A DNA stretch of 64,000 nucleotides from Kalmanozyma brasiliensis GHG001 (Eukaryota; Basidiomycota; Ustilaginomycetes; Ustilaginales). The stretch spans positions 1,116,802-1,180,801 of the forward strand of contig NW_015961970.1 in NCBI RefSeq assembly GCF_000497045.1, given 5' to 3'. How positions within the stretch are numbered: the first letter of the stretch is position 1; each line of letters starts with the position of its first letter. The position numbers were made by a program, and so were the translations under genes. The notes under the pieces were generated by a model. The model saw nothing but the letters and a program-made list of their open reading frames with translations, was not told where the DNA came from and searched no databases. This document shows positions 57,328 to 64,000 of this stretch, piece after piece.

Positions 57328-58524
57328 TCACACAGGCGATGCCCTTGTCAAGGGATCCGTAGTCTTGGTGACCCTCCAAACATCCCCAACCCGCACCACT
57401 CCCTCCTTCTCCCTCGGCACGCTCAGCATCCCGAAACACGGCTTGCCTTTCGCTGCTGCGACCTTGTCCACCTGCCTGTACTCCTGCAGCACTCTGTACG
57501 GCAAAAAGTTGTCCCTGACGCCTGTCTCCGGGTCGATGTTAGGCACCATGCATCTAGCGCATTTGGCAAGCATGTACATCCCCGCTCTTCCTTTGCCCTC
57601 CGCCTCACTGCCCATCGGAGCCTCTGCTTCGGAGGACGGAAAGAGCTCCGCTGCTGTCCATCCATCCTCCTCCCACGCCGACAAGGTGGTACTGGCACCG
57701 GGGGCATTATCGACGATGATGTTGGGGCGGAACCGCGTGATGGGAAGAGTGGAGAGCTCTTCTGGTGTCCAGTACTCGCGATTGACCGAAGGTGGGACCT
57801 TGTAGGCTTTCGCATCCGAGTCCGAGGTCATGGAGGGGTAGACCGAGGCGGTGAGGGTGGCTTGCACGTCGCGCAGGCTTTCAGCGGAAGCGACGAGGCA
57901 GGGGAAGAAGTCCTGGTATCGGAGCACTGCATCGTTCCACTCGACCTTGCCGTCTGGGTTGGTCGGTCCGCTTTCGCGTGGCGAAGGTCCCTTGCGGACG
58001 AGTCGGACGGACTTGCCAAAGTAGGCAGAGAGCTTCTCGTCCGCTTCTTTGGACACTGCATAGCCGTCGACGTAGGCGCCCCAGATGAAAATCCCGTCGA
58101 CCACCTCGTACGTCTTCACTTCGTCCTCGCTCGGCTGCAGGGAGACTTCGACGGTCGAAGCAGCGACTCCCGTCTCGGACTGCGGGATCTCGATGGACAG
58201 CTTGTTCGCGTCGTGCTTGATGCGCGGATGGATGAGCACCATCTTGGGCAGCTCGCGCGCGGTGTAGAACTTTTTGGTGGTTGCATCGATGATGAGCCAG
58301 GTACGGTCGTACTGCAGACCCTGATGGTCGAACGGCGCTTCTTTGACGGAGGTTCCACGACACGACTTGATCGGGTGGATGAGGATCTGCGAGACGACCA
58401 GGTCTTTGGTGAGCGAGTCGGCGTGCGGCGTCGAGGCGGCCGAGTTGGACGAGACGAGCGCGTTCTGCAGCATGTCGGAGGTCGAGCTGAGGAACGCTCG
58501 GCCTGCTTGGGTGATGGCTTCCAT
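57328..58524 (-). CDS. MOSC-domain molybdenum-cofactor protein (mARC-like)
   Basis: The 398-residue protein begins MEAITQAGRA. A beta-barrel MOSC N-terminal domain (about residues 42-200) shows QILIHPIKSCRGTSVKEAPF and GLQYDRTWLIIDATTKKFYTARELPKM. The MOSC domain follows, with ITRFRPNIIVDNAPG, WEEDGW and KCARCMVPNIDPETGV. The Cys in ARCMVPNIDPETG corresponds to the molybdenum-ligating Cys of human mARC enzymes. mARC proteins reduce N-hydroxylated compounds together with cytochrome b5 and its reductase. No N-terminal membrane anchor is obvious, so location and partners are uncertain. It is divergent from ALG13. Confidence 0.92.
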   Translation of the reverse strand: MEAITQAGRAFLSSTSDMLQNALVSSNSAASTPHADSLTKDLVVSQILIHPIKSCRGTSVKEAPFDHQGLQYDRTWLIIDATTKKFYTARELPKMVLIHPRIKHDANKLSIEIPQSETGVAASTVEVSLQPSEDEVKTYEVVDGIFIWGAYVDGYAVSKEADEKLSAYFGKSVRLVRKGPSPRESGPTNPDGKVEWNDAVLRYQDFFPCLVASAESLRDVQATLTASVYPSMTSDSDAKAYKVPPSVNREYWTPEELSTLPITRFRPNIIVDNAPGASTTLSAWEEDGWTAAELFPSSEAEAPMGSEAEGKGRAGMYMLAKCARCMVPNIDPETGVRDNFLPYRVLQEYRQVDKVAAAKGKPCFGMLSVPREKEGVVRVGDVWRVTKTTDPLTRASPV

Positions 58525-58770
58525 TGTGGACGATAGCGTACGGTCTCGGGTCTGGAAGGAGAAGTATTGCGAGATGGTGACGGTCGGGAGGAAGGTGAAC
58601 GAGTCATGGACTCAGCCTTTGTGGTCGAAACGCAGGGTCCAAAAATCGAGACGCCGAAATTGCCGTCACGTCCGTGCGCAATTGCTATCCCAGCTTTCTT
58701 CTCACCCACTGTTTTCCGGCTGCCACACCACACCCGGGGACACGATGCCGACGATCGGACAACGACAGAC
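58525..58770. promoter_or_regulatory. Short divergent promoter region, MOSC gene and ALG13
   Basis: A 246-bp interval separates the two chosen ATGs. An in-frame ATG at 58606 would lengthen Alg13 by 55 residues and shrink the interval to 81 bp. The downstream start was preferred because the added residues are not like Alg13. Confidence 0.4.
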
Positions 58771-59640
58771 ATGACAATGGTCAACGGCGAAGCGACAATT
58801 GCCAAGCTGAGCATCTTTGTGACGGTAGGAACAACGCGCTTCGACTCGCTCATCAACGCTGTTCTCTCGCAACGCTTCCTCGATGCGATCGCAGAGCTCG
58901 CAAAAGAGTCACCATCCACAGAGCCTCGCGTGCAGCTCGTGGTCCAGTATGGCAACTCGTCCATCGCGGACATCCTGACGTCTTCGGCGCTGGCGTCAGC
59001 CGACGAAGGAAGCGAAATCGTCCCTGAGCCAGGGCTTCGCGTAGTCAATGGCCGAAGAGTGTATCAGAGTGGACCCAAGATCGGCGGTCTCGATCCGGGT
59101 CAGACAGGCACAATATCCGGTCTACGCCTTCGTACTGCTGCTGCGCCACGCAGCGGTGATAGCACATCCGCAGAACCGAGGGAAACTGGAAAGAGCATCT
59201 TCGATAGCATGCTCAATGAGGCCAAAGCCATGCAAGGCTTCACCAGCAGCACCGCCCACTCTGCTCTGCAAGGCGCATCGCTAGAAGCAGAGACGTCCAA
59301 CGGTGTCGAATTGCAGCTGTTTCAGTTCGCACCAGACCTCAAGTCGTACATCCAGTCCGCCGACATTGTCATCAGCCACGCAGGATCAGGAACGATACTG
59401 GATACGCTACGCATGCGACCGACACCGCCAACGCTGATCGTGGTGCCGAACACGTCGTTGATGGACAATCATCAAGTGGAGCTTGCAGAAGCACTGGGCC
59501 GGGATAGATTCGTCATTGTAGGGTTGGAAGAGACCCTTGCCGAAGATGTGGTTCGAGCGAGAGAAACGACCTGCGAGGCGTTCCCGGATTTCGACGCTTC
59601 CCGATTCACAGCGATTGTGGATGACCTGATGCAATTCTAG
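58771..59640 (+). CDS. ALG13: UDP-GlcNAc transferase catalytic subunit Alg13
   Basis: The 289-residue protein starts MTMVNGEATIAKLSIFVTVG. Alg13 with membrane-bound Alg14 adds the second GlcNAc to the dolichol-linked oligosaccharide on the cytosolic ER face. Diagnostic parts are FVTVGTTRFDSLINAVLS, then LFQFAPDLKSYIQSADIVISHAGSGTILDTLR, and PTLIVVPNTSLMDNHQVELAEAL, all typical of the GT28 C-terminal fold. Yeast Alg13 has 202 residues; here an insert of about 100 residues between the first and second blocks (58980-59310) is Ser/Ala/Gly-rich and unlike the family. It looks like a loop expansion since the frame is open and no splice-site pair is obvious. Confidence 0.9.
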   Translation: MTMVNGEATIAKLSIFVTVGTTRFDSLINAVLSQRFLDAIAELAKESPSTEPRVQLVVQYGNSSIADILTSSALASADEGSEIVPEPGLRVVNGRRVYQSGPKIGGLDPGQTGTISGLRLRTAAAPRSGDSTSAEPRETGKSIFDSMLNEAKAMQGFTSSTAHSALQGASLEAETSNGVELQLFQFAPDLKSYIQSADIVISHAGSGTILDTLRMRPTPPTLIVVPNTSLMDNHQVELAEALGRDRFVIVGLEETLAEDVVRARETTCEAFPDFDASRFTAIVDDLMQF

Positions 59641-60606
59641 CGGTCCTTGTCGATTATGACCTGTCCTCGGTGTGCTCATCACAATCAGTCTCGGACAGGC
59701 AATCAAAAGCGGTGCTAACGCCGTCTCGGGAAGCCTCAGGGGCAGGCTGCAGAGGCCGACCCGTTCCTGGCTCCCATAAAAGACGCGTCAACTTGCCGAT
59801 GACGGTGTGTTGGTCGGCTAAGAGGAAACGTCAAGTTGCGCCCCTGAGTGGGCATGACGCCAAAATCACATGCAATAGGAGCTCTGCGCAGTTCCAAATG
59901 TTCATCGAGACTCTACAACGCTCCCTTTGCCCGTCATCCAAGCCCACTAGCGACCTCTCGGCGTCGCACAGCCTCCTATTCCCTTGACCGAGCCTCGCGA
60001 ACAGGGGCTGAAGTGTTTGGCGGTTCCTATTTTCAGCCCCGCGGATGTCAAAAAGGTTTCAGTGTTGGTCTGCTTGCGATATGCCTTAGGTCCATGAATG
60101 CAGTGCGTGCAGCAAACAGTGTCTGCAGTGGGACATGCTTCTTGCGAATGATGTAGCCCTTTGAACGGACTCGACATTGCTTTAGGTGTTGCACGCGACC
60201 GCACGGTCAATTGATGCAAGAGATGCTCGCTCTGCATACCGTTTGCTCTTCGGACTCGATCTGAGATTGGTCATCGTCTGAACCCACCTGGGCCAGCTTC
60301 TTCCTTCATCTCCTCATCTTCCCTGCATTTGACTCTCTGATGAGCCTCCTCGGCCAGCTACCTTGGCTTGAGACGCATGGCTCATCGATCTTCTCGGGCA
60401 CTCACTTTTGTGTACAGCACGCTCCACAGCGTGGAAGTCAGCCACCCACACCTACCATGGGCACTCATACATCGACTCCTCCTCGAACTGCATCAGGATC
60501 TTGTCGTCGGCCAGTACGAACCTCATATCGGGACTAGAGCCCGGGTCTCCATCCAGCCAGGCCTGCTTTCAGAGGTGCGAAGCTATCCTCATTTGCAATC
60601 GCCGGC
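59641..60606. other. Intergenic region and unresolved 5' end of the right-edge membrane protein gene
   Basis: About 0.97 kb lies between Alg13 and the first in-frame ATG of the next gene. From about 60340 open frames exist in all three plus-strand frames (ATGs at 60340, 60379 and 60459), any of which could contribute a spliced first exon with the missing signal peptide. A TAG at 60535-60537 blocks a direct upstream extension of the main frame. Confidence 0.4.
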
Positions 60607-63600
60607 ATGGCAACGCTACCGCAACAGGCTCCAGGGCCGGGTCCAACCGCCCAAGCCCTGCCCTCCTGGCTCTCTTACTCTGCGGCCGAAACAGACACCA
60701 TCGCTTACACATCGACTCTGACCCAAGTAGTCTACGACCCACAAGGAAGCTTTGGGCCCTTTCAAACAGTAAATGTTGTTCAGGGCACCACGACCTCGGT
60801 GGACTACTCGGTGGTGAACGTTCCAGTGCTGTATACGGGGCCATTCCCGGCTCCGGATCTGGGGACGCTCTATACGACGCCCGGGCAGAGCGCAACACAA
60901 CAGGCTAGTGCTGGTCCTCAGACAGCAACATATACTGCGGGTAGCGGTGAGAATAGTTCGCTCAACAATGGAGCTACGGCAGGAACAGGCACTCAGACAG
61001 CTCCTCCAGCTTCGGCGCCTACACAAACAGATCCTGCTGAAGCGTCGACAGCTCCTACAGACACGGCCACGCTAATGACAGAACAAAGCGCGGGAACAGC
61101 CGAGCCAACCCAAGATGGCTCGCTGACAGCCGCATCAGCACCTACAACATCACCCACCTCGACAGCACCATCACAGAGCAATGCACCGACCTCTACCACG
61201 CTCTCCGGCACCTCGCCGACCACAATCAACGGCACCGGCACCTCCTCAGCGACAGACCCAACTTCAAAGACTGGAACCGCCACAAACAGCGATCCCTCCG
61301 CCACCGCAGCTGGCACACCAAACACTCAGATTCTTTCTTCCAACAGCTTGTCTGGCGGTCAAATAGCCGGCATCGTTCTCGGCGCACTTTTCGCCCTCCT
61401 GCTTCTCCTTTTGCTTTTGCTCTGCCTGCGTCGTCGACGAAAGAGGCGGCAAGAAGAGGCGATACTTGGCGCGGCGACGGGCGGCGTAGGCGCCGCCGGT
61501 GGAGCTCGTGGCAACTATGCTGCCATCGGTGCTGGGACCGCTGCCCCAGGAAGGCTGACCGGCGACGACTGGAGGGATGACCACCTAACGACGGCTGGTG
61601 CTGGATCCGGATTCTTCGTCGTCGGTGGAAGAAGGAAAGGTGACCGACAAGCCAGCAGCACCTCACGCCGGTCCCGAAACCGCGAGCATTATCCAACTGC
61701 GAGCATCACTCCTTCCTCTCCCAACAGGACGGGCGCTTTCGCAGGCCTTGCAGCTGCAGGCGCAGCAGCGATAGGCGCCGTCTTCGGTCGCAAACGACCA
61801 CGCAACACGGGTCGGGTGGAGATCGAGGAAGATCCATTCAGCGAGGATGACGCTGGCGATCTCACTGCAGAACGGCAGGGACTCATGTCGTTTACATCGC
61901 CCGACAGTACCTATGGGTCTGGATTCGAGATGCGTGAGGGGAAGAGACGGATATTTGCCCCTACGCCGGCGGTGCTTGTCGGAGGCGCACGGGGCGGATC
62001 GCGTCCACCATCGGACGCATATTCCGCCTCAGGGAGCGGTACGAGCAGCTCACATACGCAACGACCCGCGATCAGTAGTAGCAACAGTGGGGTGACGCCG
62101 AGTGGAAGCGGGAGGAGTCTGCCGCCGCCTCCGAGGGCATCGAGGAGTTCACCTACGAGTCAGACTATGAGGAACGTGGAGCCCTCACGAAGCTCGCCCC
62201 CTTCTGCCAGGCCAGGCTTGGCAAGTCGAGGCTCTGCAGGAACAACGGATAGCAACACCTCCTGTGGTGGGATGGACGCCGCGCTCCTCGGTGTAGGTGG
62301 GCTGGGGGCGCTCGCAGCGGGCCACAGGGAGAGCGACGGAAGCACCTACTCCCATCGCAACGTACGAGGATCCCACATGTCCGAGATGTCCGCCGACGAG
62401 CTGTCCCATCTGCGATCGACGGATCCGGAACGATACAGCCGCTTCATTTCGACGGGCAGCACGCTGTTGGGTCCCAACTATCGGTCGAGCCCCGAGGACG
62501 AGTCGTCTAACGACACATCGACGCCTGCCCACCCGGTACTTGGCGGTACTTCGGCTCCGCATCCGACACGCCTTGCCACTATCCGCAGTGTCGGCGAGCT
62601 GGGCGAGAGGAGCGAGAGCGGCTCGCCACAGCAAGGATCAAGCGGGCTGTACGGGTCATTGGGCGCCTCCTCAGGGTCAAGGCGCGCTGTCTCCCCTTTG
62701 CCCGTATACGAGCCTCGCGGTGAGACTCCAGCAGCCGACCTGCCGAAGTACGCGATGCATTCCCGACCCACTTCCTCCAGACCATCAAGCGCGGGAGAGG
62801 TGTTCAAGACACCCATGTCCGAGGCGCGAAGTCTGTTTGTCACCCCACCCGATTCGCCGGAACACACAATCCCGTCCAACTCACCGGAGGCAAGACCCGC
62901 GTCAGACGGTCGTCAAGGCGCCCAACTGCCAGAGACGTCAGCTGCAAGTGCCGGCGTGCTTGGCGGTGTCGCAGCAGGATGGCGGCGTCTGACAATGGGA
63001 CAGTTCGCCTGGGTGCCTGCAGCCTCGCAGGACCACCAAGCGCCTTCCTCTTTGGGCGATGTGGATGAACCCGATCCGCGGTTGAGCTACGATCACGCCC
63101 AGCGGCCGTCTGAAGACTCGAGTCGGCTGGTGCACCAACGGCATGGCTCTCGAGTGGAGACGAGCGAGACAGGTATGGCGCCGGTAGTAAGGAGCCACAA
63201 TGCGAGCGTGTATGGTCCTTCAGCGGTAGGTCATGGTTCAGGGAGCAGTGGAGAGCGGGGTGCCTCTAGGCCGAGCCTGTCGAGTCGTTCTCGAGCCGGC
63301 TACTCCGCGAGCCAGTCTGCGTTTAGCGGCCGACGCACCACGAGCGATATGGACAGCCTCAGCGCTGCCGCGCAGGCCAGCTCGTCCCGATCTACCCGCA
63401 CCGGTGGCGCTAGCGAGAGAAGCATCTCCACCGGCGCTGCCAGCTACAACCCTAGCAACGACGCGCCAAGCTCGCGTGCTGTTGCGGGCGACGATTCCGT
63501 AGCGACCGACAACGCGACTAGGAGCGGCGAGTCGGCAAGCATCATGTCGGATGAGGTGTCGCACTTTGCCAGTAGTCGCGCGACCAATGGCAGCAACTCA

Positions 63601-64000
63601 GTGGAGGAGCGCAAGAGGCCAAGCGAGGGGCTGAGCCGACTCGACAGCTTGCGAGAGCGCGACGAGTCGATGGATCCCTTCGGCTCGCTGGAAGGCGACG
63701 CGGGAGGCAGTCCAACATCTGGGGGTTGGAGACCGTCACCGAGAGTCGTCAGCGCATCGCAACAGGCCGCTGAAGCACTGGTTCGACCTCAACAGCATCC
63801 TCAGGGGCCAAGGGATGACGCTCCGACAGCTCCGTATCCCCAGGAGGCTTCACACCATTGGGACGACCTCGATACGACATTCAGAGGACCGGATCGCGCT
63901 GCCGATCTGGAGGCTGCTCCGGAGGGCCAGACAGCCGGAGAGGGATCCGACGAGGAGCAGAGATGGAATCGCTCCTTTGAGTGGCCCAAGTTCCTACAGT
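60607..64000 (+). CDS. Ser/Thr-rich single-pass membrane protein, sensor-like; 5' end unresolved, runs off the right edge
   Basis: The main frame is open from 60538 to the window end, with first ATG at 60607. The first part (to about 61320) looks extracellular: SWLSYSAAETDTIAYTSTLT and SVDYSVVNVPVLYTGPF, followed by about 140 Ser/Thr/Ala/Pro-rich residues of mucin type. A membrane segment at 61366-61430 (GIVLGALFALLLLLLLLL) is followed directly by RRRRKRR. The remaining 850 residues are a Ser/Arg/Gly-rich cytoplasmic tail with no enzyme domain, ending in the window. The topology is like fungal wall or surface sensors (Wsc/Mid2/Msb2 classes), but no family signature is visible. There is no signal peptide in this frame, so one or more upstream exons are missing. 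Confidence 0.7.
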   Translation, partial: MATLPQQAPGPGPTAQALPSWLSYSAAETDTIAYTSTLTQVVYDPQGSFGPFQTVNVVQGTTTSVDYSVVNVPVLYTGPFPAPDLGTLYTTPGQSATQQASAGPQTATYTAGSGENSSLNNGATAGTGTQTAPPASAPTQTDPAEASTAPTDTATLMTEQSAGTAEPTQDGSLTAASAPTTSPTSTAPSQSNAPTSTTLSGTSPTTINGTGTSSATDPTSKTGTATNSDPSATAAGTPNTQILSSNSLSGGQIAGIVLGALFALLLLLLLLLCLRRRRKRRQEEAILGAATGGVGAAGGARGNYAAIGAGTAAPGRLTGDDWRDDHLTTAGAGSGFFVVGGRRKGDRQASSTSRRSRNREHYPTASITPSSPNRTGAFAGLAAAGAAAIGAVFGRKRPRNTGRVEIEEDPFSEDDAGDLTAERQGLMSFTSPDSTYGSGFEMREGKRRIFAPTPAVLVGGARGGSRPPSDAYSASGSGTSSSHTQRPAISSSNSGVTPSGSGRSLPPPPRASRSSPTSQTMRNVEPSRSSPPSARPGLASRGSAGTTDSNTSCGGMDAALLGVGGLGALAAGHRESDGSTYSHRNVRGSHMSEMSADELSHLRSTDPERYSRFISTGSTLLGPNYRSSPEDESSNDTSTPAHPVLGGTSAPHPTRLATIRSVGELGERSESGSPQQGSSGLYGSLGASSGSRRAVSPLPVYEPRGETPAADLPKYAMHSRPTSSRPSSAGEVFKTPMSEARSLFVTPPDSPEHTIPSNSPEARPASDGRQGAQLPETSAASAGVLGGVAAGWRRLTMGQFAWVPAASQDHQAPSSLGDVDEPDPRLSYDHAQRPSEDSSRLVHQRHGSRVETSETGMAPVVRSHNASVYGPSAVGHGSGSSGERGASRPSLSSRSRAGYSASQSAFSGRRTTSDMDSLSAAAQASSSRSTRTGGASERSISTGAASYNPSNDAPSSRAVAGDDSVATDNATRSGESASIMSDEVSHFASSRATNGSNSVEERKRPSEGLSRLDSLRERDESMDPFGSLEGDAGGSPTSGGWRPSPRVVSASQQAAEALVRPQQHPQGPRDDAPTAPYPQEASHHWDDLDTTFRGPDRAADLEAAPEGQTAGEGSDEEQRWNRSFEWPKFLQ

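Noticed and set aside
1..64000. CRISPR arrays, rRNA operons, insertion sequences, biosynthetic cluster
   Set aside because: No regularly spaced direct repeats, rRNA-like sequence, transposase frame or set of linked pathway enzymes was seen. The content is ordinary fungal nuclear genes.

Overview
The window looks like nuclear chromosomal DNA of a smut-type basidiomycete (Ustilaginales: Ustilago, Sporisorium, Pseudozyma and relatives). Genes are dense and often uninterrupted. The few introns are short (about 70-235 nt) with GT...AG ends. Proteins carry long Ser/Ala/Asp-rich low-complexity stretches, and the gene set is fungal (DASH Ask1, Csm1/Pcs1, fused Ade2, Tma46, Ynd1-type apyrase). The lineage is inferred from overall style, not from a marker gene. 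I see no rRNA, tRNA, CRISPR array, intact transposon or long repeat.

Layout. 1-586: 5' part of ATP-citrate lyase (-). 2.6-3.2 kb: proteasome assembly chaperone 3-like (+). 3.3-6.4 kb: Nbs1/nibrin (-), divergent from a GGA-type VHS/GAT adaptor (+, 6.9-8.5 kb). 8.7-10.7 kb: SUMO E1 subunit Uba2 (-). 11.3-12.2 kb: two-exon Aly/REF mRNA export factor (-). 13.4-15.1 kb: S-adenosylmethionine decarboxylase (+), preceded by a uORF whose stop overlaps the main start as ATGA. 15.3-16.6 kb: acidic GGFI-repeat protein with an EF-hand-like C-terminus (-). 16.8-18.4 kb: eIF2B beta (+). 18.7-23.3 kb: large dysferlin-domain protein (-). 23.9-26.1 kb: DASH subunit Ask1 (-). 26.9-28.7 kb: CBS-repeat (Sds23-like) protein (-). 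30.6-32.5 kb: Ade2 (+).

The second half continues with a Pps1-like dual-specificity phosphatase (+, 35.0-38.9 kb), a coiled-coil protein of unknown function (+, 40.1-42.3 kb), a SET-domain methyltransferase (-, 42.3-43.7 kb) divergent from four-exon tyrosyl-DNA phosphodiesterase 1 (+, 43.9-46.2 kb), a Tma46/ZC3H15-like CCCH protein (-), a Ynd1-type apyrase (-, 48.1-51.0 kb), a 3.5 kb gene-poor gap holding a small ORF and a probable decayed gene, a two-exon Ras GTPase (+, 54.6-55.3 kb), a Csm1/Pcs1-type monopolin subunit (+), a MOSC-domain protein (-) divergent from Alg13 (+), and a Ser/Thr-rich single-pass membrane protein running off the right edge (+).

The genes do not form a biosynthetic cluster or one obvious pathway. 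Genome-maintenance and division functions are frequent (Nbs1, Tdp1, Uba2, Ask1, Csm1/Pcs1, Pps1-like), but this may be chance in a gene-dense fungal chromosome. I found no convincing new multi-gene system. The best leads are the overlapping uORF on the decarboxylase mRNA, the GGFI-repeat EF-hand-like protein, the two arginine-less phosphatase-like loops in the Pps1-like protein, the relic gene at 52.5-53.6 kb, and the alternative last exon of Ask1.
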